A DNA stretch of 64,000 bases, taken from contig KB906733.1 in the NCBI GenBank assembly GCA_000381585.1, positions 1-64,000 on the forward strand. Reading direction: 5' to 3'. Under the pieces are notes generated by a model. That model was not told where the DNA came from. It did not search any database and saw only the letters and a list, made by a program, of their open reading frames with translations. Made by a program: the position numbers and the translations under genes. The stretch's first letter is position 1; each line of letters starts with the position of its first letter. Shown here in pieces: positions 17,186 through 26,665 of the stretch. Origin of the DNA: Acidobacteriaceae bacterium KBS 83 (GTDB taxonomy: Bacteria; Acidobacteriota; Terriglobia; Terriglobales; Acidobacteriaceae).

Positions 17186-19525
17186 CTATTCCAGCACCGT
17201 AAAGCTACCCGCCTTGTCCGCCATCGAACTGCCACCCACGAACACATCGAACGTCCCCGGCTCCACCACGCGCTTCACATCCGCGTTATAGAAGGCCAGA
17301 TCGTCGTAATGCAGCTTGAAATCGAGGTGCTGCGTCTGTCCGGGCTGCAGCAGGATGCGATGAAAGCCCTTCAGCTCCCGCACCGGTTGCGACACGCTCG
17401 CAACCGTGTTGTGCAAATAGAGCTGCGCCACCTCTGCGGCCGGCACCGATGAGACGTTCTTCACATCCACGCCCACGGTAATGTCCCCGACATCTTTGCT
17501 GCTCCCGCCCGTGTGCTCAATCTTGATGTTCGTGTATGTGAACTGCGCATACGACAGGCCCCAGCCGAAGGGATAAACTGGCGCGTTCGGCGAGTCGATA
17601 TAGCGCGAGAGATATTTCTCCTCGCTGTTGGTCGGTGGATGCGTCAGGTCAGCCTCGCCCGCTGGCCGCCCCGTAGGCAGTTGCGCCAGATACAGCGGTT
17701 CCTGACCCACGCTGTAAGGGAACTCCACCGGGAGCTTGCCCGACGGGCTCACCTCTCCCGTCAACACCGAGACCAGTGCGGGGCCCGCCTCGATACCCGG
17801 GAACCATGCCTCAAGAATGGTCGGCACATGCGTCGCGGCCCACGGAATCGCAGTTGGGCGCCCATCGAACAGAACCAGCACGACAGGCTTGCCCGCAGCC
17901 ACCACCTGCTCCATCAGTTGCTCCTGGTTGCCCGGCAGTTCGAGGTGCGCGCGGCTCGACGCTTCGCCCGTCATGTTGCCCGCTTCACCCAGCGCCAGGA
18001 TTACCAGATCGGCATTCTTCGCTGCCGCCACTGCCGGCGCAAATCCGCTGGTGTCCGTGCTCAGAATGTCGGTGCCTTTCACATAGTTCAGCTTCTTCCC
18101 CAGCTTGTCGGCCAGCGCGCCGCGCAGTGTTTTGGTGTTGCTCGCCGCACCCTGCGCTCCCCACGACCCGATCATGTCTTCGGCATCGTCCGCCAGCGGC
18201 CCGATCAGCGCAACCGATTTCAAATCGCTCGCCAGCGGCAACAATCGGCCAACGCCCGGAATCGCCTCGTTCTTCAGCAGCACGAAGCTTTCCTCCGCGG
18301 CCTTCTTCGCCACCTCGCGCTTCTCCGGCGTCGGCTCGTACGCTGGAGTGTTTTCGTCGGTATAAGGATGCTCGAAGAGTCCCATCGCGAACTTCACGCG
18401 CAGCACCCGGCGCACCGCCTCGTCCACCACGGCCATCGGCACCTTGCCACTCTGCACCAATCCCGGCAGGCGTGAGTGATACAGATTGCTCTCCATGTCC
18501 ATGTCAACGCCTGCAGTCAGCGCCTTCTCCGCAGCCGTTGCGCCATCGGCCGCGATGCCATGCTTCATCAGCTCCCTTACCGCGCCGTAGTCGCTCACCA
18601 CCATCCCGTCGAAGCCCCACTCGTGCCGCAGGATCTTCGTCAGCGTGAATGGATTGGCACTCTCCGGAACACCATTCAGCGCATTGAATGCGGACATCAC
18701 CGTCGCCGCGCCTTCATCCACCGCAGCCTGATACGGCGGCAGATATACCTGCCGCAAGCGGATCTCCGACATGTCCGTGGTGTTGTAGTCGCGCCCCGCC
18801 TCGGCCGCACCGTATGCCGCGAAGTGCTTTACCGAAGCCGCCACCGAGTCCGGCTTCGACAGATCGCCCTGCTGGTAGCCACGAATGTACGCGCGTGCTA
18901 TCGCGCTTCCCAGGTACGGATCTTCGCCCGCGCTTTCAACAATGCGTCCCCAGCGCGCATCCCGCGAGATATCCACCATCGGCGAGAACACCCAGTTGAT
19001 GCCGTCCTGCCGCGCTTCCGCGGCCGCCACACGGCATGCCTGTTGCACAATGTCCGGATCGAAGCCCGCCGCCATCGCCAACGGAACCGGGAACGTGGTG
19101 CGATGTCCGTGGATCACATCGAGCCCGAAGAGCAGCGGAATATGCAGCCGCGACTTCTCTATCGCGATGTGCTGATAGTGGTTCGTTTCCTTCGCGCCAG
19201 TTACGTTGAACAGCGACCCGATTTCGCCCTTCGCCAGCATCGCATCGAAATCGAGCTTCTCCCCCGTCGGTCCGGTGATCGTGCTGCCGGCCGTATATTG
19301 CGCCAGTTGCCCGATCTTTTCCTCGAGCGTCATCTGCGCCAGCAGTTCGTCCACCCGCGCATTCAGCTTCTTGTCGGCAAGCACTGCGCTTGCGTGCGGC
19401 ATATTCGGCGGAGGCGGTGCTGGTGCCGTCTTGTGCTTCCGCTGGAAGCCGGCAAAAGCCGAGCCGTAGCAAAGCAGGATGACAAGGCTGGTGGAGGCGA
19501 GGGAACGGCGAAGCGAATGGTTCAA
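17186..19525 (-). CDS. bglX: Periplasmic beta-glucosidase, glycoside hydrolase family 3
   Basis: Hydrolyses terminal beta-glucosidic bonds in the periplasm. The 779-residue product begins MNHSLRRSLASTSLVILLCY, a signal peptide, from a TTG start with AGGAGAG about 7 bases before it; the longer in-frame start at 19603 adds an unlikely Arg/Gly-rich leader. The N-terminal TIM-barrel domain includes LLFGLDVIHGHRTTFPVPLA, and the Asp in GMVVSDYGAV is the nucleophile position of the family. The alpha/beta sandwich domain and the C-terminal fibronectin-III-like domain (ending GGSSMADKAGSFTVLE) are both present. Length and layout match BglX. It stands alone. Confidence 0.93.
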   Translation of the reverse strand: MNHSLRRSLASTSLVILLCYGSAFAGFQRKHKTAPAPPPPNMPHASAVLADKKLNARVDELLAQMTLEEKIGQLAQYTAGSTITGPTGEKLDFDAMLAKGEIGSLFNVTGAKETNHYQHIAIEKSRLHIPLLFGLDVIHGHRTTFPVPLAMAAGFDPDIVQQACRVAAAEARQDGINWVFSPMVDISRDARWGRIVESAGEDPYLGSAIARAYIRGYQQGDLSKPDSVAASVKHFAAYGAAEAGRDYNTTDMSEIRLRQVYLPPYQAAVDEGAATVMSAFNALNGVPESANPFTLTKILRHEWGFDGMVVSDYGAVRELMKHGIAADGATAAEKALTAGVDMDMESNLYHSRLPGLVQSGKVPMAVVDEAVRRVLRVKFAMGLFEHPYTDENTPAYEPTPEKREVAKKAAEESFVLLKNEAIPGVGRLLPLASDLKSVALIGPLADDAEDMIGSWGAQGAASNTKTLRGALADKLGKKLNYVKGTDILSTDTSGFAPAVAAAKNADLVILALGEAGNMTGEASSRAHLELPGNQEQLMEQVVAAGKPVVLVLFDGRPTAIPWAATHVPTILEAWFPGIEAGPALVSVLTGEVSPSGKLPVEFPYSVGQEPLYLAQLPTGRPAGEADLTHPPTNSEEKYLSRYIDSPNAPVYPFGWGLSYAQFTYTNIKIEHTGGSSKDVGDITVGVDVKNVSSVPAAEVAQLYLHNTVASVSQPVRELKGFHRILLQPGQTQHLDFKLHYDDLAFYNADVKRVVEPGTFDVFVGGSSMADKAGSFTVLE

Positions 19526-19824
19526 CAGGCATCTCTCCTGTGGCGGCGCAGCCAACGTAATCCTACCAGTGCCCACGCCCCCGCTGCGGTCCGCCCCCGC
19601 CACACTTTTGGACTATATCTCCCGCAGCGGGACAGGCTCCTGGCCCCGCACCTTTCTCTTCACCCCGCATCGACGCAAAGGGCTTTCTATCGTATGCGCT
19701 GCGGCAGTACCCTTGGAGCACAACCAGCATCGGTGGAAATCCGAGCCGGGATGACCGCGCAGGTTTTCTGTCAGGAAAACCTGATAGCACCCGGGAAATG
19801 CTGGTTTTGCTTTAAGGTCCAGGA

Positions 19825-20715
19825 ATGCTGCGTCCACTCCAGCAGTTGCGTCGCGCCACGCTGCACGCGCTCTCTCACGATGTGCTGACGCTCGCCAGGG
19901 CCGCAGCATTCTCGGCGATCCTCGGCCTCTTTCCGGCCCTCCTCGTCGTCACCACCGTGCTCGCCCTCGTCCCGCAGAGCGACACCCTGGTCGGCGAAAT
20001 CCGCGCCGCCCTCGCCGACTTCCTTCCCGGCAACGCGGTCGATGCGATTCAGGATTACTTCAACACGAAGCACGTCCGCTCTCTGCAGGCCGTCATCTCC
20101 GCCCTGCTGGTCACTCTCTTTGGCTGCATGGGCCTCATGACCTCCTTCATGCAGGGCTTCCGCCGCGCCTTCGCGTCGCCTATCTTCGACAACGTCCGCA
20201 CCGAATGGAACAAAACCCGCGAACGCGTGACCGCCCTCGTGCTGATCCCCAGCTGCCTCGTGCCCATGGCACTCTCCACCGTACTGGTCGCCTTCGGCCA
20301 TCAGTTGGAGGAATGGATCATCGACGTCTCGGCGCACAGCGTCCAGCCCTACGTCCTCTTCCTGTGGCGCATGTCGCGATGGTCCATCGCCATCCTCTGC
20401 ACCGCCGTCGTGCTTGGGGTCATCTACCGCTTCGGCACGCCGCGCCGGCAGAGCTGGCGCGATGTGGTGCCCGGCGCCGTCATGTCTGCGGTCATTTGGT
20501 TCGTCACCACCCTGGTCTTCGGCTGGTACGTCACCCGCTTCGCCGACTACAGCATTGTCTACGGATCGCTCGGGAGTGCTGTCGCTACGCTGGTCTGGCT
20601 CTACATCACCGCGCTAGCCGTCTTTCTCGGCGCCGAGATCAACGCGCAGGTCGAGTCCGACCATATTGCTCAAGCTGAGACCGTTCCATCGACTCAGGAA
20701 CTAACCATTCCCTGA
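19825..20715 (+). CDS. YihY/BrkB-family inner-membrane protein
   Basis: A 296-residue protein with six hydrophobic segments, including LARAAAFSAILGLFPALLVV at the N-terminus and the characteristic YGSLGSAVATLVWLYITALA followed by VFLGAEINAQVE near the end. This pattern marks the UPF0761/YihY family, once misannotated as ribonuclease BN. Its function is unknown; some members are linked to serum resistance. The ATG has AAGG about 10 bases upstream. Its stop codon falls inside a short tandem repeat. Confidence 0.9.
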   Translation: MLRPLQQLRRATLHALSHDVLTLARAAAFSAILGLFPALLVVTTVLALVPQSDTLVGEIRAALADFLPGNAVDAIQDYFNTKHVRSLQAVISALLVTLFGCMGLMTSFMQGFRRAFASPIFDNVRTEWNKTRERVTALVLIPSCLVPMALSTVLVAFGHQLEEWIIDVSAHSVQPYVLFLWRMSRWSIAILCTAVVLGVIYRFGTPRRQSWRDVVPGAVMSAVIWFVTTLVFGWYVTRFADYSIVYGSLGSAVATLVWLYITALAVFLGAEINAQVESDHIAQAETVPSTQELTIP

Positions 20716-20749
20716 AACTCAGCATTCCCTGAAACTCAGCGTTCCCTGA
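20707..20749. repeat. 17-bp tandem repeat over the yihY stop codon
   Basis: The unit ATTCCCTGAAACTCAGC occurs twice without change (20707-20723, 20724-20740), then in part as GTTCCCTGA. The stop codon of the YihY-like gene is the TGA of the first unit, and each later unit offers another TGA. Confidence 0.85.
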
Positions 20750-20846
20750 CCAGATCGAGGCCGCTCAGCGGGTGCGAGTAAAATGACAACGTTGGTAAGA
20801 CCACATGACACCCCCGCCTGTGGCAAGGGGGCTGGAGTATTCACAG

Positions 20847-22361
20847 ATGCTGCCTGTTGGAGATGGATCGTCGTCCGCTAATGTAGACAATCGTCGTACC
20901 AAAATTGTCGCCACCCTGGGTCCTGCATCGAGCAACGAAGTCACCTTCCGTCAGCTCGTGCGTGCCGGCCTGGACGTCGCCCGCCTCAACTTCTCCCACG
21001 GCAGCCATGAGCAGAAGCTCGAGCTCATCAAGATGGTCCGCGAAGTGGCCAAGGACGAGAAGAAGCCGCTCTGCATCCTCGGCGATCTGCAGGGTCCAAA
21101 GATCCGCACCGGCAAGCTGGTGGACAAGAAGCCTGTGCAACTCACTACCGGGCAGTCGCTCACCATCACTCCGCGCGATATCGCCGGCACCGTAGACTGC
21201 GTCAGCACCACATTTGCCACACTCGCAGAGAATCTCACCCCCGGCGCCCGCATCCTCCTCTCCGATGGCCTGATCGAGCTGCGCGTCACTGCCATCCGCG
21301 GCGAAGACGTCGAATGTACCGTGATCAACGGCGGCACCCTCGGCGAGAACAAAGGCATCAATCTGCCCGGCATCTCCGTCAAGACGCCCTCGCTCACCGA
21401 GAAGGACGAGATCGACCTCAAGTTCTGCATCGACAATGACGTCGATGCCATCGCCGTCTCCTTCGTTCGCACCGCGGAGGACGTCCGCTACACCCGCGAT
21501 CGCGCCCGCGCCCTCGGCGGCGACATCTGGCTCATCGCCAAGCTTGAAAAGCCGCAGGCCATCGAGCATCTCGAAGGCATCCTCGAAATTGCCGATGGTG
21601 TCATGGTCGCCCGTGGTGATCTGGGTGTTGAGGTGCCTCCGGAAAAGGTTCCCGCGTTGCAAAAGCACGTCATCCGCCGTGCCGGTGAGTATCGCAAGCC
21701 CGTCATCACCGCCACCCAGATGCTCGAATCCATGATCGAAAATCCGCGTCCCACGCGCGCCGAAGCCTCCGACGTCGCCAACGCAGTCTACGACGGCACC
21801 GATGCCGTCATGCTCTCCGCCGAATCCGCTGCCGGCAAGTATCCCGTCGAAGCCGTCAAGATGATGCACCGCATCGTTGTCGAGAGCGAAGCCGTCATGA
21901 CCGCCGATCCCTCCGCCTACCGCCGCCGCTCCGCGCACGTGCGCCTCTCCATCTCGGAGACCATCTGCGAGTCCATGGCGCACGCCGCCGAAGACCTCGA
22001 CATCGGCGCCATCGCCGTCTTCACCGAGACCGGCACCACCGCGCGTCAGCTCTCCAAGTGGCGTCCAAAGCCGCCCATCTACGCCCTCTCCAGCGTGCCC
22101 AAGGTCATCCGCCGAATGAACCTGCTGTGGGGCGTACACCCCATCGGCTGCGCGAAGATGTCCACCACCGAAGCCATGGTCGAGGAAGCGGAAGATATTC
22201 TCACCGCGAGCGGTTACATGAAGCCGCAGGAGATATTAGGCGTCGTCGCCGGCACCCGCACGCTTACCGGCTCCACCAACTTCCTCCGCCTCCATGTACT
22301 GGGTGACCGAGCCCCCGGCGATCATCAGGTAAGCAAAGCCCACGAACTGATCACCGCCTAA
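20847..22361 (+). CDS. pyk: Pyruvate kinase
   Basis: Last step of glycolysis: phosphoenolpyruvate plus ADP to pyruvate plus ATP. The 504-residue product shows TKIVATLGPASS and LDVARLNFSHGSH at the N-terminus and LIAKLEKPQAIEHLEGIL with the catalytic Lys. The signature VMVARGDLGVEVPPEKVPAL and the TATQMLESMI motif follow, then the C-terminal allosteric domain. The start at 20847 has GGAG 10 bases upstream; an in-frame ATG at 20805 would add 14 residues and cannot be excluded. Monocistronic. Confidence 0.96.
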   Translation: MLPVGDGSSSANVDNRRTKIVATLGPASSNEVTFRQLVRAGLDVARLNFSHGSHEQKLELIKMVREVAKDEKKPLCILGDLQGPKIRTGKLVDKKPVQLTTGQSLTITPRDIAGTVDCVSTTFATLAENLTPGARILLSDGLIELRVTAIRGEDVECTVINGGTLGENKGINLPGISVKTPSLTEKDEIDLKFCIDNDVDAIAVSFVRTAEDVRYTRDRARALGGDIWLIAKLEKPQAIEHLEGILEIADGVMVARGDLGVEVPPEKVPALQKHVIRRAGEYRKPVITATQMLESMIENPRPTRAEASDVANAVYDGTDAVMLSAESAAGKYPVEAVKMMHRIVVESEAVMTADPSAYRRRSAHVRLSISETICESMAHAAEDLDIGAIAVFTETGTTARQLSKWRPKPPIYALSSVPKVIRRMNLLWGVHPIGCAKMSTTEAMVEEAEDILTASGYMKPQEILGVVAGTRTLTGSTNFLRLHVLGDRAPGDHQVSKAHELITA

Positions 22362-22456
22362 GTTCAGCAAAGGCGCCGGACGAAAACCCGCCTCGCCGAT
22401 CGGACAGGTGCATAATGGCCTGCAACCCCCGATCCATATCTCAGTGGAGGCGTTCT

Positions 22457-23056
22457 ATGAACAGCCTGCAACGCCTGGTCCGCGTCATGCTTCTCGTTGT
22501 GTCTTTCGGTGTTTCCTTTGCCACACCGATGCTTCATGCCCAGATGGGCGGTGGTCAGCAGGCATCAGGCTTCCTCGGCGCATGGTGCGCGCAGGGAGAT
22601 CCCGGCAAGCACGCCTCGATCTCCGGCAACGGTGTCTTCCTCACCCTGACCAATGAGAACGGCGACACCTCCCCGGGCAATCTGCAAGGCTCCAACCAGA
22701 TTCAGGCGCCGGGCTGGCAGTTCGTCACCGGCACGCTCAGTCAGGATGGCAGCCAAATTAACTGGTCGAATGGAACCTACTGGGCACGTTGCGAGAATGG
22801 CGGCGGCAACCGATCGACCCTCACCGGCACCTGGTTCGCGAATGGTGACCGGTCCCGCTCGTGCTCGATCCAACAGAGACATGGCGGTCTGAAGCTGCAA
22901 AACGAATCCGGTCAGACCGCAACAGGCGACTACGTAAGCAGGCACCAGATCACCACCAACTGGGCCGGATCCGTCATCCACGGAAGAATCAGCGAGCATG
23001 GCAATCGCATCGACTGGGACAACGGAACTTATTGGATAAAATCTCGCGTCTACTGA
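22457..23056 (+). CDS. Secreted protein with two homologous repeats, function unknown
   Basis: A 199-residue protein with a signal peptide (MNSLQRLVRVMLLVVSFGVS, cleaved near MLHAQ). GGAGG lies 6 bases before the ATG at 22457, which decides the start. The mature part holds two similar modules of about 75 residues. Each contains a W-x-A/C-x-G-D start, a short Ser/Ile core and an ending of the form I-x-W-x-NGTYW (INWSNGTYWARC and IDWDNGTYWIKS). I do not recognise the family. The repeat pattern suggests a small beta-rich extracellular fold. Confidence 0.8.
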   Translation: MNSLQRLVRVMLLVVSFGVSFATPMLHAQMGGGQQASGFLGAWCAQGDPGKHASISGNGVFLTLTNENGDTSPGNLQGSNQIQAPGWQFVTGTLSQDGSQINWSNGTYWARCENGGGNRSTLTGTWFANGDRSRSCSIQQRHGGLKLQNESGQTATGDYVSRHQITTNWAGSVIHGRISEHGNRIDWDNGTYWIKSRVY

Positions 23057-23085
23057 GAGCGCATCACAACAGCGAAAACCCCTTC

Positions 23086-23199
23086 ATGCGCTTCATCGAC
23101 CACGAAGAAGTAGCCCGCCGCCTCACCGCGCATGCCAACCGAAGCGAAAGCGTTCATGTACGCGCATGCCACGAAGTGAGCCACAGGCGCATCGAGTAA
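23086..23199 (+). pseudogene. Truncated 5' remnant of an ornithine-cyclodeaminase-like gene
   Basis: The 37-codon frame begins MRFIDHEEVARRLT, almost the same as the start of the intact gene at 24694 (MRFIDREEVHRRLT). The DNA match includes bases just before the ATG (AAAAC..C.(T)CATGCGCTTCATCGACC). After about 15 codons the similarity stops. It looks like a leftover of a duplication or recombination that spans the ferritin-like gene lying between the copies. Confidence 0.7.
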
Positions 23200-23401
23200 C
23201 ACGTAACCACTACTGTACTTTGTCACGCCCTTCGCACCAGGGCGTCAGTAACTCAAGCTGCTTCTATGAACAGCGCGTGAATTATGGAATGCCTGAAGAT
23301 ACGATGACAATTGCTTGACGCGTGCATGACAAGGCTCGCGCAGCCAGTCTGTTTAGCTTCTCCGCAGGCCAGCAATTGGCCTCAATGCAGGAGGAGTCTC
23401 T

Positions 23402-24499
23402 ATGGAAAATTCAGCAGCACCGGGTCAACGTTCTACCGCCCGCCGGTCGTTTCTCAAAGGCGGCGTGTTTGCAAGTGGCGCACTTGTCACCTCTGGCTTA
23501 TTTGGCGGAGCAGCATCTGCATTCGCCCGACCAGCAGACGAAGACGATCGTGGCGATAACGAATTTACCGATGGAGACGCAGCCATTCTGCGCTTCCTCG
23601 CTGCTGCGGAGTTGATCGAAGCTGATCTGTGGACACAGTATGCGGAGCTCGGCGGCAACACCAACGGAAGCCCGAATCCCTACCAGAAGGCGTTACAAAA
23701 TCTCGATGGGGACGGGTCGCAGTACATCACAAGCAACACGCTCGACGAAGTCAGCCACGCCGCTTTTCTAAATGCCTATCTTGAATCCCAGGGCGCTGAG
23801 CCCGTGGACTTGGAAGGCTTCCGCAATCTGCAGGGCAGCCGCGCGACCGGAGCGAAGAACATCGGTCGCCTTACCAACCTGATGAACCTCAACGTCGATA
23901 CGAGCTGGTATATCCGCTATCGCAGCACCACGAATCCGGACTTCGGTGCCACGTTTCCGCAGGCCATCACCATAAGCAACCGCACCGCCATCCCCAGAAC
24001 AGACGCTGACATGGGAAACGCGAACCACATCCAGGTGATCGCGAATACAGCGGCATTTCACTTCGGCACCATCGAGCAGGGCGGCTCCAGCCTGTATGCC
24101 AGCCTCTCGCGCAAAGTGACCAGTGAGCAGGTTCTAGAGATCACCCTCGGCATCGGCGGGGATGAAGTGGCGCACTTTCTGGAGTGGGTCGACTTCGCTG
24201 GCAACGGCGTGCAGCCTCCCGTGGCGCCGGTCAGCTTCCAAGGCCTGACCTTCCCCGACTTCACCAAGAAAGGTCCGCTCTTCCAACCCAACCTCATCTT
24301 CCCTGTGCCGTCCGAGTTCATCCATCCCAAACTCCCCCACTGCGCCGTGATTCGTCCGCTGACCGACAAGTTCGCCGGCGCGCGAGCAACTGTCGCCTTT
24401 CTCACCAACATGAACCTGTTCGCCGGCCAGTCAAAACAGTTCTTCGCCGAACTGCACAGATTGGCGGATGCGGCGGATGCCGCCCATCGCCAGGGCTGA
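23402..24499 (+). CDS. Tat-exported ferritin-like protein
   Basis: A 365-residue protein with a twin-arginine signal (ARRSFLKGGVFASGALVTSG). The export route implies folding, often with metal, before transport. The helical part contains LRFLAAAELIEADLWTQYAE, TLDEVSHAAFLNAYLE and GIGGDEVAHFLEW, with Glu/His spacing like the Ferritin_2 domain seen in plant desiccation protein PCC13-62. Activity is not known; iron oxidation or stress protection is possible. GGAGGAG lies before the ATG. A large hairpin follows its stop. Confidence 0.85.
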   Translation: MENSAAPGQRSTARRSFLKGGVFASGALVTSGLFGGAASAFARPADEDDRGDNEFTDGDAAILRFLAAAELIEADLWTQYAELGGNTNGSPNPYQKALQNLDGDGSQYITSNTLDEVSHAAFLNAYLESQGAEPVDLEGFRNLQGSRATGAKNIGRLTNLMNLNVDTSWYIRYRSTTNPDFGATFPQAITISNRTAIPRTDADMGNANHIQVIANTAAFHFGTIEQGGSSLYASLSRKVTSEQVLEITLGIGGDEVAHFLEWVDFAGNGVQPPVAPVSFQGLTFPDFTKKGPLFQPNLIFPVPSEFIHPKLPHCAVIRPLTDKFAGARATVAFLTNMNLFAGQSKQFFAELHRLADAADAAHRQG

Positions 24500-24549
24500 C
24501 CAGAATCTCTCCCCAAATCTCTCCTACCAATCCGTTTCAGCCCCTGACG

Positions 24550-24591
24550 AAGGCCGGCCCGCGTCCGAGCATTTTCGGACGAGCCGGCCTT
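24550..24591 (+). terminator. Large hairpin after the ferritin-like gene
   Basis: Two nested perfect stems: AAGGCCGGC/GCCGGCCTT (24550-24558, 24583-24591) and GTCCGA/TCGGAC (24563-24568, 24575-24580). No long T run follows, so termination is probable but not certain. Confidence 0.55.
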
Positions 24592-24693
24592 GTCGGCATC
24601 ATTGCGGGCACAGCACCGCATTTGGCTACACTGGACCTTCATCGGTGCGTTTGTCCTGCAACGTCCACCAAGTCTGAGCACCAAAACGATCCC

Positions 24694-25641
24694 ATGCGCT
24701 TCATCGACCGCGAAGAAGTCCACCGCCGCCTCACTTACGACATCTGCATCCCGCTCGTGCGCGACGCAATGATCGCCTTCTCCGCCGGCGAAACAACACA
24801 GCTCCTCCGCTCCATCATCCCGCTCGCCGACGGACACCTCTTTGGCATCATGCCCGGCGCTCTCGGCGCGACGAAACCATTCGGCGCGAAATTGATCAGC
24901 ATCTTTCCGGAGAACGCCGCGCAGGGCGGCCAGTCGCACCAGGGCCTCATCGTCCTCTTCGAGCCTGAGGCCGGTACGCCCGTCTGCGTCGTTCACGCCG
25001 GTGAGGTCACGGCCATCCGCACTGCCGCTGCCAGCGCCGTCGCCACCGATGCGCTCGCCCGCAAAGACGCGAAGCACCTCGCCATCCTCGGCACCGGCGA
25101 GCAGGCCGCCACCCACGCCCGCGCCATCAGCAAAGTCCGCGCATTCAAATCCATCACCATCTGGGGCCGCTCCCCGGAGCGAGCAAAGTCCCTTGCCGAG
25201 AAGCTGCACGCCGAAACAGCCCTACCCGTCACCGCCCGCGACACCGTCCAGCAGGCTGTCGCCAACGCCGACATCATCTGCACCGTCACCTCGGCATCCG
25301 AGCCCATCCTCCACCGCGAATGGGTCCGGCCCGGCATGCACATCAACGCAGTCGGCTCCAGCCACGCCGGTCCCGCCGAGATCGACAACGCATTAGTAGC
25401 CCGCGCGCGTTTCTTCGCCGACAGCCGCGAAGGCGTCCTGAATCAAGGCGCAGAGTTTCTCCGCGCCAAACACGCCGGCCTCATTGACGACCACCACATC
25501 CTCGCAGAAATCGGAGAAGTGTTAGCAGGCACCGCCGAAGGCCGCCTCGACGCAAACGAAGTCACCATCTACAAATCCCTCGGCCACATCGTGCAGGATC
25601 TCGCCACCGCCTGGTGGCTCTACTCCGAGGCGGCTACGTAA
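24694..25641 (+). CDS. Ornithine cyclodeaminase / mu-crystallin family protein
   Basis: A 315-residue NAD(P)-binding enzyme. The Rossmann motif is LAILGTGEQAATHARAI, and the family patterns GEVTAIRTAAASAVATDALA and INAVGSSHAGPAEID are present. Members convert ornithine to proline or act as related amino acid or imine dehydrogenases (alanine dehydrogenase, ketimine reductase); the substrate cannot be told from sequence. The ATG at 24694 is preferred because the frame further upstream (from 24184) is antisense-like coding within the preceding gene. The 3' end overlaps the convergent hydrolase gene by 8 bases. Confidence 0.88.
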   Translation: MRFIDREEVHRRLTYDICIPLVRDAMIAFSAGETTQLLRSIIPLADGHLFGIMPGALGATKPFGAKLISIFPENAAQGGQSHQGLIVLFEPEAGTPVCVVHAGEVTAIRTAAASAVATDALARKDAKHLAILGTGEQAATHARAISKVRAFKSITIWGRSPERAKSLAEKLHAETALPVTARDTVQQAVANADIICTVTSASEPILHREWVRPGMHINAVGSSHAGPAEIDNALVARARFFADSREGVLNQGAEFLRAKHAGLIDDHHILAEIGEVLAGTAEGRLDANEVTIYKSLGHIVQDLATAWWLYSEAAT

Positions 25642-26557
25642 CCTGCGGCATTGCCGCATCAAGAAACGGAGTGACCGTTTCGACCAGCACCGGCGCAGCG
25701 CTGAGGCTGTAATGTGTCAGCCCCGGAAGGATCGCAAGTTCGTTCACCGATCTCTGCGAACCATCCAGCCCCGCATCTCGCTGGCCGCCGCCCAGCAGGC
25801 TGTAGAACTCCACAACATGCTGCAGCCGCACCGCATCTGCGTCAGCGAAAACAAGCATCGTGGGCGACTTGATCGCCGCCACGCTCGCCGACCAGTCGTA
25901 GTCCTTCCGCAGCATCTCTCCCAGTTTCGCAAAGAGCGTTTGCCAATTCACATCCGGATACATCTTGCTCAGCGGCGACTGCTTCATCTGCGCGCCGGTT
26001 TCCGCGTTCATGTGGTCGAACGCTGTCAGCACCTCCGGATACATTCCATTCCGCTGAAAACCCGCTGATACCACCACCAGCTTGCGCACAGACAGCGGAT
26101 GCCGGATCACCGTCTGCAGCGCCACTGCGGCGCCCAGCGAGTAGCCCATCACATCCGCCCGCTCCAGTCCTAGATACTTGATGAGCGCCGCGATGTCGTC
26201 CGCCATGGCCTCACAACTCATCGGGCGATCGATATCCGCCGTGTGGCCGTGACCCTGCAATTCCACTGCGATCACCTTCCGCCCCTTGGCGAGCGCATCC
26301 ACATTCGGGCCGAACATTGTGATGCCCACGACGCCGCCATGGATCAACACCAGCGGCTCGCCATTGCCGTGAATCTCGTAATACATCTTCAGCCCGTTGA
26401 CCGGGGCGTAGCCCGTCTTCACCGGCGCTGGAGCGCTCGGCTGCGCGCTTGCCAGTGACGATGCAGCCAGCATGCCCGCGACGGAGCTGGCAAGAAAGCT
26501 TCTGCGCGATGGGTAAGCACGCAATGGGTAAGCGAACGACGCGATCTGCACGGGCAT
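25634..26557 (-). CDS. Exported alpha/beta hydrolase, paralogue A
   Basis: A 307-residue protein. The N-terminus contains SRRSFLASSVAGMLAASSLA, a twin-arginine-type signal. The hydrolase core follows: oxyanion region LVLIHGG, nucleophile elbow GYSLGA with the catalytic Ser, a late Asp in VFADADAV and the catalytic His in LPGLTHYS. AGGAG lies 8 bases before the ATG at 26557; the longer frame to 26620 is less likely. It lies beside a close paralogue, so the pair arose by tandem duplication. The substrate is unknown. Confidence 0.87.
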   Translation of the reverse strand: MPVQIASFAYPLRAYPSRRSFLASSVAGMLAASSLASAQPSAPAPVKTGYAPVNGLKMYYEIHGNGEPLVLIHGGVVGITMFGPNVDALAKGRKVIAVELQGHGHTADIDRPMSCEAMADDIAALIKYLGLERADVMGYSLGAAVALQTVIRHPLSVRKLVVVSAGFQRNGMYPEVLTAFDHMNAETGAQMKQSPLSKMYPDVNWQTLFAKLGEMLRKDYDWSASVAAIKSPTMLVFADADAVRLQHVVEFYSLLGGGQRDAGLDGSQRSVNELAILPGLTHYSLSAAPVLVETVTPFLDAAMPQVT

Positions 26558-26665
26558 ACCGAAATCTCCTGCGTGTGAAATACGCCGCGCAATAGCCAGG
26601 ACATTCGCGCAGCAAGCCATCCACCTTAACCGCTCGAACCCGCGGTTGTCTCGTTCGTCCCGTGA

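Noticed and set aside
18476-19888. Plus-strand frame of 470 codons
   Set aside because: Antisense to the GH3 gene; Arg/His-rich translation without a domain.
24184-24693. N-terminal extension of the ornithine-cyclodeaminase frame
   Set aside because: It overlaps the ferritin-like gene in another frame and is Arg/Pro-rich; the true start at 24694 matches the remnant at 23086.
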